From Clostridium cellulovorans 743B (GTDB taxonomy: Bacteria > Bacillota > Clostridia > Clostridiales > Clostridiaceae), in contig NC_014393.1 in assembly GCF_000145275.1 (NCBI RefSeq), forward strand, positions 1,798,001 to 1,862,000: a DNA stretch of 64,000 nt. The letters run 5' to 3'. The notes beneath the pieces are model-generated. The model was not told the origin of the DNA. It did no database searches and saw only the letters and a program-made list of their open reading frames with translations. The stretch's first letter is position 1. Each line of letters begins with the position of its first letter. This document shows positions 42,174-50,594 of the stretch, piece by piece. The position numbers were made by a program, and so were the translations under genes.

Positions 42174-42226
42174 CAACATCTTCTTTTTTGTTAGAGGTTT
42201 TGTGAATTAAAAGAAAGAAGATGTTG
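42174..42226. terminator. Hairpin between convergent genes
   Basis: CAACATCTTCTTT at 42174-42186 pairs perfectly with AAAGAAGATGTTG at 42214-42226. The first arm runs into TTTT, but no T tract follows the second arm, so it may end the minus-strand merR transcript only weakly. Confidence 0.55.
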
Positions 42227-42270
42227 ACTCATCTCATTTGGATTCTCAGCAATGTTGAGGTGGTACAAAG

Positions 42271-43083
42271 TCATGCAATCCGAATCATGATTTTGGTGAC
42301 ATATTCATTATCATTTTGTACAGCGAAACTGTCAACTATAGTATCTTCATAGGCATCGCCTACTAATGTTATACAATTATTCTTGGCATACTTCATTAAA
42401 ATTGAATAGGCATTTTTAAGAGTGTTCCAGTTCCCAAGCCAGTTGATGCAAAGATAATTGCCAGCTGGCTTATTTAATAAGGACGTTCCACCGGATGGAG
42501 CTACCGTCTTGAAATAATAGCGATTGTATGTTGTGTAATCTTGATTTTGCCAAGAGGATTCTGGAAGGATGGAACCACATATATGACAATATAAATGACG
42601 TTCATCGGTATTAATTAGGGTTCCGGAAATAGTTTTATAAATTGTTTCGATGGAATCTTCTGTTGTTTCAGGGGTAGCAAGTAGATGTTCTTCTTGCTGG
42701 TATTCCGTATATATCGAATTAAGTGGAATCTGAAAGGATTGCTCCACATTATTTATATGATTCGAAAGCATTTGGTCTATTAGTTGAAGATTCTTTAATT
42801 TTTCCCTAAGAAGTCTTTGCTTCTCTTTAAGAAGAGAGTATAGATTCTCAGGAGAACGTGAAGTAAGATAATCCTTGATTTCATTTAACTTCATCCCAAG
42901 TTCACTCAAGGAAAGGATGATTTCCAATTCTGGACTTTGTTCATATGAGTAATAGCGGTATTCATTCTCACCTTTGATAGCTGGAGAAAAGAGATTAATT
43001 TCATCATAGTATTGTAACAAGCGTTTTGTTGTTTTGTGTAGTTTAGCCATTTGACCTGTTGTTAGAAGTAAATTATCTTGCAT
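42271..43083 (-). CDS. MerR-family regulator with GyrI-like effector domain
   Basis: 270 aa. The N-terminal winged helix reads LLTTGQMAKLHKTTKRLLQYYDE, of the BmrR/TipA branch (split after KTTK), then a dimerisation helix (85-120). A C-terminal domain of about 130 residues with GNYLCINWLGNW resembles the GyrI-like ligand pocket of multidrug-sensing regulators. Start at ATG 43083, with AAGGAG upstream; the longer frame has no ribosome-binding site. It is divergent from the acetyltransferase pair and should act at the MerR-type promoter between them. Confidence 0.87.
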   Translation of the reverse strand: MQDNLLLTTGQMAKLHKTTKRLLQYYDEINLFSPAIKGENEYRYYSYEQSPELEIILSLSELGMKLNEIKDYLTSRSPENLYSLLKEKQRLLREKLKNLQLIDQMLSNHINNVEQSFQIPLNSIYTEYQQEEHLLATPETTEDSIETIYKTISGTLINTDERHLYCHICGSILPESSWQNQDYTTYNRYYFKTVAPSGGTSLLNKPAGNYLCINWLGNWNTLKNAYSILMKYAKNNCITLVGDAYEDTIVDSFAVQNDNEYVTKIMIRIA

Positions 43084-43128
43084 AATTATTCTCCTTGTTT
43101 TCAAGTTGTATAATTTATAATTTTTAAA

Positions 43129-43159
43129 TTGACAGTCACGTAACGTGATATATTAAGAT
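43129..43159 (+). promoter_or_regulatory. MerR-type promoter with overlong spacer and operator
   Basis: TTGACA at 43129-43134 and TAAGAT at 43154-43159 are 19 nt apart. The spacer contains a perfect dyad, TCACGT-A-ACGTGA at 43136-43148. A 19-bp spacer with the operator between -35 and -10 is the classic target of MerR-family activators, which untwist the DNA. It drives the acetyltransferase genes; the regulator gene is divergent, 46 nt away. Confidence 0.8.
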
Positions 43160-43192
43160 TCGATTATACAATAAAACAATGGAGATGAGAAG

Positions 43193-43825
43193 ATGCAGAT
43201 TGAATTAAGAGAATTAGAAAGAAAAGATTATGATAAGGCAATCGAATTTGCTATAGAGGGAATGCACTTTAATCGGTACACAGAAAATAAAAAAGAACTT
43301 TATATGTACGGGAAATATTTTTTATATATGGAAATGCAAAGAGCAACACAAATGATAGCTGCATATATGGGAAAAAAACTTGTTGGCTTAGTATTAGCTG
43401 ATGTGAAGGGAGAACCGAAAAGCTATAGATCCATTTGGAAAGGTCTCTATGTAAAAATCATGGAGTTAATTATGAAAATTATAGGGAAAGGCCGAGCTTC
43501 TTCTTATGAGGAGGCAAACAGGAAAATGCTTCAGAATTATAAGAAGAAAGCAGATGTTGATGGTGAAATATGTTTTGTAGCTGCAGATCCAAATATACAG
43601 GGAAAAGGTATAGGGTCTTACATGATGAAAGAACTGGAGCAACGAGAAGCCGGCAAGCTGTTATATCTATTCACGGACAGCAACTGCACGTATCATTTTT
43701 ATGAACATCGTGGATTTCAGCAAGTGGGAAGTCAAGATATAATGCTACAGCTTGGAAGGAAAGAAGTTCCACTGACATGTTTTTTGTTTAGCAAACAAAT
43801 GATGTGTAGAAATGAGGTTGAATAA
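43193..43825 (+). CDS. GNAT-family N-acetyltransferase
   Basis: 210 aa. Acetyl-CoA-binding motif A is clear: ICFVAADPNIQGKGIGSYMM, followed by LLYLFTDSNCTYHFYEHRGFQQVG, the usual motif B (Y-x-x-x-G-F). The N-terminal half is helical with an unusual basic stretch (residues 76-110). It acetylates an amine on a small molecule or protein, target unknown. It is controlled by the MerR-type promoter just upstream and probably co-transcribed with the next gene. Confidence 0.88.
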   Translation: MQIELRELERKDYDKAIEFAIEGMHFNRYTENKKELYMYGKYFLYMEMQRATQMIAAYMGKKLVGLVLADVKGEPKSYRSIWKGLYVKIMELIMKIIGKGRASSYEEANRKMLQNYKKKADVDGEICFVAADPNIQGKGIGSYMMKELEQREAGKLLYLFTDSNCTYHFYEHRGFQQVGSQDIMLQLGRKEVPLTCFLFSKQMMCRNEVE

Positions 43826-43826
43826 G

Positions 43827-44957
43827 ATGTCTATGCTAGTAAAGGAAGAAGTAAATACTGGGAGACAGTTTGAATTTGATGTAGCAAAGACTTTTGCAAT
43901 CTTTTTTATGGTCATCGTTCATGTCAGTGACAATATCAGTGTATTGGACAGCAGTATTATGACACAAAGCTTTTTACATTTGGTTATTGAATTTTTCGGA
44001 GCACCTATGGCTGCACCAATGTTCATGTTTGCCATGGGAGTAGGGATGGTATATACAAAACATGATTCTTCAAAGGGATTTGTCAAGCGTGGTGTTAAGC
44101 TAATTTTTATGGGATATGCATTGAACTTTTTTAGAGAAACTTTGCTCATGCTGATTGCAAATGGAATGGGATTGGAAACGAACTATAAAAAGGCATTGAT
44201 TGATACTATCGGAACCATAGATATATTGCAGTTTGCAGGAATGGTATTTCTCCTTGTGGCATTGATGAAAAAGTTATCCTTAAAGCCTTGGATGATGCTG
44301 TGTGTAGCTTTTGCTCTTCAGGCGTTTGGAACTCTTTTTATAGGCTCCTTTGATTCCGATCCTAAAGCAGTACAGTATGTTTGGGGGCTGATGTTCTATA
44401 CAAATCACTATATCGCATTTCCTGCAACCCTTTGGTTGGTATATCCAGTTATGGGGGTTTGCTTTGCGTATCTGCTTCGACGAGTTAGTGATAAAGATAA
44501 TTTTTATAGAAGAGTGCTGTGGATTAGTGTTGTAGCATTAATCAGTGTTACAGTGGGAAGCATTGCTCTGGGAACTGACGTCAGATGCTATTTTGTCAGT
44601 GTAGGAGATTCCTATTATCAGCAGAGTTTTATCAGCACTCTCTGGATTGCAAGCATCATAGGGGTTTCTATATCTATATACTATTATCTTTCATGTTTCA
44701 TTGAAGGAAGATTGCAAAATACCGTGAAATATATATCAATAAATCTAAATACAATCTATATAATGCAATGGCTTCTAATTAGCTATAGTATAGCTGTAAA
44801 GGAAATCTTAGGACTTGGTAACCTTGCAGGGTGTTGGGTTATTCCAATTGGCGTATTGATTTCTATTGTCTGTATGATTTTAACTTGGGGTTGGAACCAT
44901 ATGAAACAACATAAGTTTATTATATATATAGGATGTAAGTATAAAAATATAAGTTAA
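43827..44957 (+). CDS. Membrane acyltransferase (heparan-alpha-glucosaminide acetyltransferase-like)
   Basis: About 376 aa with 10 membrane helices. The N-terminal segment FEFDVAKTFAIFFMVIVHVSD has the D...F.I.....H pattern of DUF1624/acyltransferase-3 proteins that move acyl groups across the membrane. Next to a soluble GNAT enzyme, it may finish an acetylation of a surface glycan, but this is inference. I place the start at ATG 43827, two bases after the GNAT stop with GAGG 9 nt before it; an overlapping ATG at 43812 is possible. Confidence 0.8.
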   Translation: MSMLVKEEVNTGRQFEFDVAKTFAIFFMVIVHVSDNISVLDSSIMTQSFLHLVIEFFGAPMAAPMFMFAMGVGMVYTKHDSSKGFVKRGVKLIFMGYALNFFRETLLMLIANGMGLETNYKKALIDTIGTIDILQFAGMVFLLVALMKKLSLKPWMMLCVAFALQAFGTLFIGSFDSDPKAVQYVWGLMFYTNHYIAFPATLWLVYPVMGVCFAYLLRRVSDKDNFYRRVLWISVVALISVTVGSIALGTDVRCYFVSVGDSYYQQSFISTLWIASIIGVSISIYYYLSCFIEGRLQNTVKYISINLNTIYIMQWLLISYSIAVKEILGLGNLAGCWVIPIGVLISIVCMILTWGWNHMKQHKFIIYIGCKYKNIS

Positions 44958-45103
44958 CGGATGTTTTGGAAATTCACTTTTTAGAATTACCAAAGCTTGG
45001 AAATGTAAAAAATATAAAAGATAAAGACGATCCAATTTTAGAGTGGCTTAAATTTATAGATGCAGATTCTAAGGAGGGGATGGAAATGTTAGTTTCAAAA
45101 TAA
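44953..45103 (+). pseudogene. C-terminal remnant of an Rpn-family nuclease/transposase-like gene
   Basis: An open frame without start gives LTDVLEIHFLELPKL, then DDPILEWLKFIDADSKEGMEML and VSK at TAA 45101-45103 (split at KFID). This matches the end of the Rpn/PD-(D/E)XK_2 recombination-promoting nucleases (LTEVLEIHFLELPK...P...W..FI...). The N-terminal catalytic part is gone. It starts inside the tail of the acyltransferase gene, and its stop lies inside the copy 2 hairpin. Confidence 0.7.
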
Positions 45104-45147
45104 AACTTCACTGATAGGAAAATTCCTGTTAGTGAAGTTTTATTTTG
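45096..45147. repeat. Long hairpin, copy 2 of a two-copy family
   Basis: CAAAATAAAACTTCACT at 45096-45112 pairs perfectly over 17 bp with the arm at 45131-45147. The loop contains ATAGGAAAATT as in copy 1 at 5013-5064. Confidence 0.75.
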
Positions 45148-45266
45148 AAATACTTAAAAATCAATACCTATTCATGTTGAGGGGTTACTCAATTTAAAGG
45201 ATGCTACTCCAGTAAAGTTACTGACTCTTTTATTAATAAGCATTATGGAAATCTTCTTATAGTAAT

Positions 45267-46127
45267 TTAATAAGCATGATAATCCTTCAAATATTGCTTT
45301 GGAGTTACTCCTTTATACTTTTTAAAGGTCTTAATAAAATAGCTTATATCATTAAAGCCACAATTTAAAGCGATTTCTGTTATTGATTCATTAGTGGAAA
45401 CAAGCTGTTCGCAAGAAGATTCAATTCTATAATAGTTTAAATAATCAATAGGTGATCTTTGAGTCATGCCACGGAAAAAGCGGCAAAAATATTTTGGAGT
45501 CATGCCAGCTGCTTTTGATAAATCCTCTAAAGTTAGGGGGTCGGGATATTGTTGTTCTATCAAAGAAAGCACATTTTTAAATTGATTAATCCTTTGTTGA
45601 TTTTTGGAGGTAGCTTCTTTAGGAGTACTGTATAAGCGATGTTCTAAAATTATCCCTAATAGATGATATAAAGAGCCTTGAGTGACAAGTTCATAGCCAA
45701 GTTTCTTTTGAGCCATTGATTCAAATAGATAATTACAGACTGTCTGTAGTTCTAAATTATCTGTTGGCAAAAGGGAATTAATGACCTTTGAATTATGTAT
45801 TATATCCTGAATTTGTTTACTGCAAGTACTATTAACTTTCAATAATGATTTCATATCGAAAACTATACATTCATAAACACAATCAATTGGAGTTCCACCA
45901 TGGAGAATTCCAGCATGAATAAATGCAAGGTCACCTGTCTTTAATTTCAATTCATTTCCGTTAAGGGTCAATAAAAATTCTCCGCTGATAATTCGAATAA
46001 TCTCATATTCTGTATGCCAATGATAAGGCATGTTATATCTAGGGTGCGAAGGTGATACGTGATAAAAGGCTATAGGAAAGTCAAAGGTTCCGTGTTGTCT
46101 ATTCTCTTTATAATCCAAGTATTTCAT
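45267..46127 (-). CDS. AraC-family transcriptional regulator, probable fucose regulator
   Basis: 286 aa. N-terminal cupin sensor domain (MPYHWHTEYEIIRIISGEF split at TEY; GDLAFIHAGILHGG) and two C-terminal AraC helix-turn-helix motifs (LTLEDLSKAAGMTPKYFCRF split at AAG; ITEIALNCGFNDISYFIKTFKKYKGVTPKQY). It is divergent from fucI with about 210 nt between starts, so it likely senses L-fucose or an intermediate and controls the fuc operon. The ATG at 46127 is preferred; an in-frame GTG at 46136 sits too near AGGAGG. Confidence 0.9.
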   Translation of the reverse strand: MKYLDYKENRQHGTFDFPIAFYHVSPSHPRYNMPYHWHTEYEIIRIISGEFLLTLNGNELKLKTGDLAFIHAGILHGGTPIDCVYECIVFDMKSLLKVNSTCSKQIQDIIHNSKVINSLLPTDNLELQTVCNYLFESMAQKKLGYELVTQGSLYHLLGIILEHRLYSTPKEATSKNQQRINQFKNVLSLIEQQYPDPLTLEDLSKAAGMTPKYFCRFFRGMTQRSPIDYLNYYRIESSCEQLVSTNESITEIALNCGFNDISYFIKTFKKYKGVTPKQYLKDYHAY

Positions 46128-46339
46128 AAAAAACACATCCTCCTAAAAGAAATCAAAAAAGTGAATATTGTTATATATTTCGCTATTATAACACAAGAAA
46201 TTGGAATCTGGTAGAGGTATAATACAATTGTGAATAATGTAGAGTAAATTTCTAATTTAGAGAAATGGACAGGTATAAATTAATTCTAATTAGTAAAATA
46301 AAGAACAAATTTTAAAAGTGAATTTTGGAGGAATTTTTT

Positions 46340-48133
46340 ATGGCAAAAAGTAGATTAATTGGAGACTATCCTGTAATCGGTATCAGACCAACTATTGATG
46401 GTAGAAGAGGTGTATTAAAGGTTAGAGAATCTCTAGAAGAACAAACAATGAATATGGCAAAGGCGGCAGCAGAGCTTTTTACTAAAAACTTAAAATATTC
46501 AAACGGAGAACCAGTTAAAGTTGTTATTGCAGATACTACTATTGGACGTGTAGCAGAAGCAGCAGCTTGTGCAGATAAATTTAGAAAAGAGGGTGTAGAT
46601 GTTACTCTTACAGTAACTCCTTGTTGGTGCTATGGTGCAGAAACAATGGATATGGACCCTATGACTATCAAAGGAGTATGGGGCTTTAATGGTACAGAAA
46701 GACCAGGTGCAGTTTACTTAGCATCAGTTTTAGCTACTCATGCTCAAAAGGGACTTCCTGCCTTCGGTATATATGGACATGATGTTCAAAATGCTGATGA
46801 CACAGAAATTCCAGAAGACGTAAAGGAAAAATTATTAAGATTCGGTAGAGCAGCAGTTGCAGCAGCTTCTATGAGAGGTAAATCTTACTTGCAAATCGGA
46901 TCAATTTGTATGGGTATTGGCGGTTCAATTATCGATCCAGCATTCATCGAAGAATATCTTGGCATGAGAGTAGAATCTGTTGATGAAGTAGAAATCATCA
47001 GAAGAATGACAGAAGGAGTTTATGATGAAGCTGAATTCCAAAGAGCTTTAGCATGGACAAAAGAAAAATGTATAGAAGGCTTTGATAAAAACCCAGCAGA
47101 TGTTCAAAAGACAAGAGAAGAAAAAGATGCAGATTGGGAATTCGTTGTTAAGATGATGTGCATTATCAAAGATTTAATGAACGGAAATCCAAATCTTCCA
47201 GCTGGTTGTGAAGAAGAAATGGTTGGACACAATGCTATAGCAGCAGGTTTCCAAGGGCAAAGACAATGGACAGACTTCTATCCAAATTGTGACTTCCCAG
47301 AAGCTTTATTAAATACTTCCTTTGATTGGGATGGTGCAAGAGAACCATATATTCTTGCAACTGAAAATGACGTATTAAACGGTATCGGAATGTTGTTTGG
47401 AAAATTATTGACTAATACGGCTCAAATCTTTGCTGACGTTCGTACTTATTGGAGTCCAGAAGCAGTAAAGAAAGCAACAGGCTATGAACTTGAAGGTGTT
47501 GCAAAGGAATCAGATGGGTTCATTCATTTAATCAATTCAGGGGCTGCTTGTCTTGATGCTTGTGGAGAAGCTAAGGACGAAAACGGAAACGGAATAATGA
47601 AACCTTGGTATGACATTACAGATAAAGATCAAGATGCTATCTTAAAGGCAACTACTTGGAATGCAGCTGATAATGGTTACTTTAGAGGCGGTGGATATTC
47701 TTCAAGATTCTTAACAAACGCAGAAATGCCTGTAACAATGATGAGATTAAACCTAGTTAAAGGTTTAGGACCAGTGCTTCAATTAGTAGAAGGACACACT
47801 GTAAATCTTCCAGAAGAAGTTTCAGATAAACTTTGGAAGAGAACTGATTATACATGGCCATGTACATGGTTTGCGCCAAGATTAACAGGAACTGGAGCAT
47901 TTAAATCAGCTTATGATGTTATGAATAACTGGGGAGCAAATCACGGAGCAATCTGTTATGGACACATTGGAGCAGATATTATAACTTTATGTTCTATCTT
48001 AAGAATACCAGTATCAATGCATAATGTACCAGAAGAAAAAGTATTTAGACCAGCAGCTTGGAATGCTTTTGGAATGGATAAAGAAGGACAAGATTACAGA
48101 GCTTGTGCAGCATACGGTCCAATGTATAAATAG
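46340..48133 (+). CDS. fucI: L-fucose isomerase
   Basis: 597 aa. It converts L-fucose to L-fuculose with Mn2+. Family landmarks: PVIGIRPTIDGRRGVLKVRESLEEQ (split after RRG), TPCWCYGAETMDM, GKSYLQIGSICMGIGGS, and in the C-terminal domain GACLDACGE-like SGAACLDACGEAKD and NWGANHGAICYGHIGAD. Length matches E. coli FucI (591). The start at ATG 46340 follows GGAGG; the longer frame from 46325 is less likely. First gene of fucI-fucK-fucU-fucA. TATAAT at 46218-46223 without a -35 fits activation by the divergent AraC protein. Confidence 0.97.
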   Translation: MAKSRLIGDYPVIGIRPTIDGRRGVLKVRESLEEQTMNMAKAAAELFTKNLKYSNGEPVKVVIADTTIGRVAEAAACADKFRKEGVDVTLTVTPCWCYGAETMDMDPMTIKGVWGFNGTERPGAVYLASVLATHAQKGLPAFGIYGHDVQNADDTEIPEDVKEKLLRFGRAAVAAASMRGKSYLQIGSICMGIGGSIIDPAFIEEYLGMRVESVDEVEIIRRMTEGVYDEAEFQRALAWTKEKCIEGFDKNPADVQKTREEKDADWEFVVKMMCIIKDLMNGNPNLPAGCEEEMVGHNAIAAGFQGQRQWTDFYPNCDFPEALLNTSFDWDGAREPYILATENDVLNGIGMLFGKLLTNTAQIFADVRTYWSPEAVKKATGYELEGVAKESDGFIHLINSGAACLDACGEAKDENGNGIMKPWYDITDKDQDAILKATTWNAADNGYFRGGGYSSRFLTNAEMPVTMMRLNLVKGLGPVLQLVEGHTVNLPEEVSDKLWKRTDYTWPCTWFAPRLTGTGAFKSAYDVMNNWGANHGAICYGHIGADIITLCSILRIPVSMHNVPEEKVFRPAAWNAFGMDKEGQDYRACAAYGPMYK

Positions 48134-48150
48134 GAGCAGTAGGTGTTGAT

Positions 48151-49632
48151 ATGAATGTAGCTAATTCAGAAAAAAAAGTATTGGCTTTTGACTTTGGAGC
48201 TTCCAGTGGAAGAGCTATTCTTGGAACCTTTAATGGAAAAACTATAGAAACAGAGGAGATTCATAGATTTTCCAATGATCCTGTAACGGTAAATGGTACT
48301 ATGTATTGGGATATATTAAGGTTATTATTTGAGATAAAGCAAAGTCTAATAAAAGCAAAGCAATATGGAAGAATTCATAGCATAGGAATAGATACCTGGG
48401 GTGTTGATTTTGGACTTCTAGATAAAGAAGGAATGCTTTTAGAAAATCCTGTACATTACAGGGATAGTAGAACTAATGGAATGCTGGAAAAGAGCTTTGA
48501 AAAAATAAATAAAGAGGAATTTTATTCTATAACCGGCAATCAGTTTATGGAGATAAATACAGCTTTCCAACTTTTAGCCTTAAAGGAGAAGCGAGAGCAT
48601 CTTCTTGAAAGAACTGAGACTATGCTTTTAACTCCAGACTTACTTAATTATTTCTTAACTGGAGAAAAGGTAACAGAATATTCCATTGCAACAACAACTC
48701 AACTTTTTGATGCAAAGGAAAGAACTTGGTCAAAGAAGGTTATAAAAGACTTAAACTTACCAGAAAAGATATTCACTAAAGTTGTGCCAAGTGGGACTGT
48801 GATTGGAACTTTGTCAGAAGCAATAAGAGAAGAACTTCAAATAGAAAATACAGATGTTGTTGCCGTTGCAGGTCATGACACACAATGTGCTTTAGTATCT
48901 GTACCAACAAATGAAAAGGATTTTGTATTCCTAAGCTGTGGAACTTGGTCTCTTCTCGGTACAGAACTGGATGAACCAATTATCGATGAAAAATCCAGTT
49001 CTTACAATATCACTAACGAAGGTGGATATGGCAATAAAATATCTTTTCTAAAAAATATCATTGGCTTATGGTTGGTACAAGAAAGTAGAAGACAGTGGAT
49101 AAGAGAAGGAAAAGAGTTTAGCTTTGGAGAACTTGAAAAAATGGCTCAAGGCGCTAAGGCATTCCAATGCTTTATCGATCCTGATGATCCAATATTTGTA
49201 CCAGCAGGAAACATACCAAAGAGAATTCAAGAATACTGCTTAAGGACTAATCAATATGTGCCAAAGAATGAAGCAGAAATAGTAAGGTGTATCAATGAAA
49301 GTCTTGCTTTTAAATATAGATATTCTTTAGAGGAATTAAAAGCCTGTACCCAAAAAGAATATAACACCATTTACATGGTTGGCGGTGGCATACAAAGTAA
49401 GTTATTATGTCAGTTAACTGCCAACGCATGTCAATGTAATGTTTCAGCAGGACCAATTGAGGCAACAGTCCTTGGTAATATGGCTATTCAATTAATGGCT
49501 AAGGGTGAGATAACGGATTTACAAGAAGCAAGAGAAGTTATAAAAACTTCTCAGGATATAGCTTATTACTCTTATGAAGAGTCAGAACTTTGGAATGAAA
49601 TGTACAAAAAATTTAAGAGTTATTTAGAATGA
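48151..49632 (+). CDS. fucK: FGGY-family kinase, predicted L-fuculokinase (RhaB-like sequence)
   Basis: 493 aa. ATP-dependent sugar kinase with the actin-like fold: phosphate-1 motif VLAFDFGASSGRAILG, SIGIDTWGVDFGLLD, adenosine region FLSCGTWSLLGTEL, and C-terminal IYMVGGGIQSKLLCQLTA. In sequence it is closer to rhamnulokinase (FDFGASSGR, DTWGVDFGLL) than to enterobacterial FucK. Its position between fucI and fucU, 17 nt after fucI, argues that it phosphorylates L-fuculose here. Rhamnulose could be a second substrate. GGAGCAGTAGG precedes the ATG. Confidence 0.88.
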   Translation: MNVANSEKKVLAFDFGASSGRAILGTFNGKTIETEEIHRFSNDPVTVNGTMYWDILRLLFEIKQSLIKAKQYGRIHSIGIDTWGVDFGLLDKEGMLLENPVHYRDSRTNGMLEKSFEKINKEEFYSITGNQFMEINTAFQLLALKEKREHLLERTETMLLTPDLLNYFLTGEKVTEYSIATTTQLFDAKERTWSKKVIKDLNLPEKIFTKVVPSGTVIGTLSEAIREELQIENTDVVAVAGHDTQCALVSVPTNEKDFVFLSCGTWSLLGTELDEPIIDEKSSSYNITNEGGYGNKISFLKNIIGLWLVQESRRQWIREGKEFSFGELEKMAQGAKAFQCFIDPDDPIFVPAGNIPKRIQEYCLRTNQYVPKNEAEIVRCINESLAFKYRYSLEELKACTQKEYNTIYMVGGGIQSKLLCQLTANACQCNVSAGPIEATVLGNMAIQLMAKGEITDLQEAREVIKTSQDIAYYSYEESELWNEMYKKFKSYLE

Positions 49633-49760
49633 AGTGTCAATGAATTTGAGAAGTATTTGGAATCAAGGATACAATGAATTTAAGAAATATAGTGTAGAAA
49701 AATAAATAAATTAACTCAGTGTACAAGTAAGTACACTAGATATTCTAAGGAGGTAATAGG

Positions 49761-50198
49761 ATGTTAAAAGGAATACCACAAATTCTATCACCAGAACTAT
49801 TAAAGGTTTTATGCGAAATGGGGCACAGCGACAGAATAGTTTTATCAGATGGTAACTTCCCTGCTGAGACTATGGGAAAAAACTCAATAGTGATTCGTTG
49901 TGATGGACATAATATACCAGACTTATTAGATGCAATTTTAACGGTCTTTCCACTGGATACCTATATAGATAAGCCAGTTAATCTAATGGAAGTTGTACCA
50001 GGAGATCATGTAGAAACACCTATTTGGGACACTTATAAAGAAATCGTTAAAAAACATGATTCTCGTGGGGCAGAGGCTGTAGGAAATATAGAAAGATTTG
50101 CTTTCTATGAGGAAGCTAAGACAGCTTATGCAATCATAGCAACAGGAGAAAAAGCATTGTATGGAAACATAATGCTTCAAAAGGGCGTTGTAGTTTAA
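49761..50198 (+). CDS. fucU: L-fucose mutarotase (RbsD/FucU family)
   Basis: 145 aa. It interconverts alpha- and beta-L-fucose so that the isomerase gets its anomer. Seen: LKGIPQILSPELLKVLCEMGHSD (family start, split at LLK), the catalytic His in MGHSDRIVLSDGNFPAE, and GEKALYGNIMLQKGVV at the end. Length is normal. AAGGAGG is 8 nt before the ATG; about 130 nt separates it from the kinase gene. Confidence 0.94.
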   Translation: MLKGIPQILSPELLKVLCEMGHSDRIVLSDGNFPAETMGKNSIVIRCDGHNIPDLLDAILTVFPLDTYIDKPVNLMEVVPGDHVETPIWDTYKEIVKKHDSRGAEAVGNIERFAFYEEAKTAYAIIATGEKALYGNIMLQKGVVV

Positions 50199-50218
50199 AG
50201 ATTGGAGTATGGAAACAG

Positions 50219-50447
50219 GTGATAGACTTTTTATTTAATTTTTTTATAGAAACATTCTCACCGTGGTTAGCAGGCACTATATTTGGTACTTTCTTTAAAA
50301 AAGATAGATGATAAAATTAATAATAAGTTATTAAGAATGGTATTTCGCTGTACTATGCTTGTACTTTTGCTAATTTTTGCTTTGATAGTAGCAGTTGTTA
50401 TTGTTTTGTTAGTTTGTTTTATTTTAATAAAATTAAATATTGTATAG
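50219..50447 (+). other. Two overlapping frames for small hydrophobic peptides, possibly one frameshifted gene
   Basis: Frame A: GTG 50219 to TGA 50311, 30 aa (VIDFLFNFFIETFSPWLAG...). Frame B: TTG 50283 or ATG 50337 to TAG 50447, 36-54 aa, with a long hydrophobic helix (MLVLLLIFALIVAVV...). They overlap at a run of six A (50297-50302). Losing one A would fuse them into one membrane protein of about 76 aa. It sits between fucU and fucA, about 20 nt after the fucU stop. No family is recognised. Confidence 0.45.
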
Positions 50448-50544
50448 AAAAAAAGTCAAACGCACAATTTTCTTATTTTGAGAATTACGCAATAGTTATT
50501 AGTAAGATATATGTATAAATAGTATACGAAGAAAGGAAGTGAAT

Positions 50545-50586
50545 TTTAGTGAGGGGTTGGTGTTTGTAATACACTCGCTCACTAAA
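50545..50586 (+). promoter_or_regulatory. Hairpin just upstream of fucA
   Basis: TTTAGTGAG at 50545-50553 pairs perfectly with CTCACTAAA at 50578-50586, and GTGT/ACAC pairs inside. It ends 8 nt before the fucA ATG, which lacks a good ribosome-binding site. The SD-like AAAGGA lies before the hairpin, so folding may bring it close to the start or regulate initiation. A 19-codon frame from GTG 50539 ends in a TGA overlapping the fucA ATG. Confidence 0.5.
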
Positions 50587-50594
50587 GATAATTT

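Noticed and set aside
50283..50311. Programmed -1 ribosomal frameshift at AAAAAAG in the small fuc peptides
   Set aside because: The frame change between the two peptides is +1, and the heptamer is not in the phase needed for -1 slippage. Simple homopolymer loss or gain fits better.
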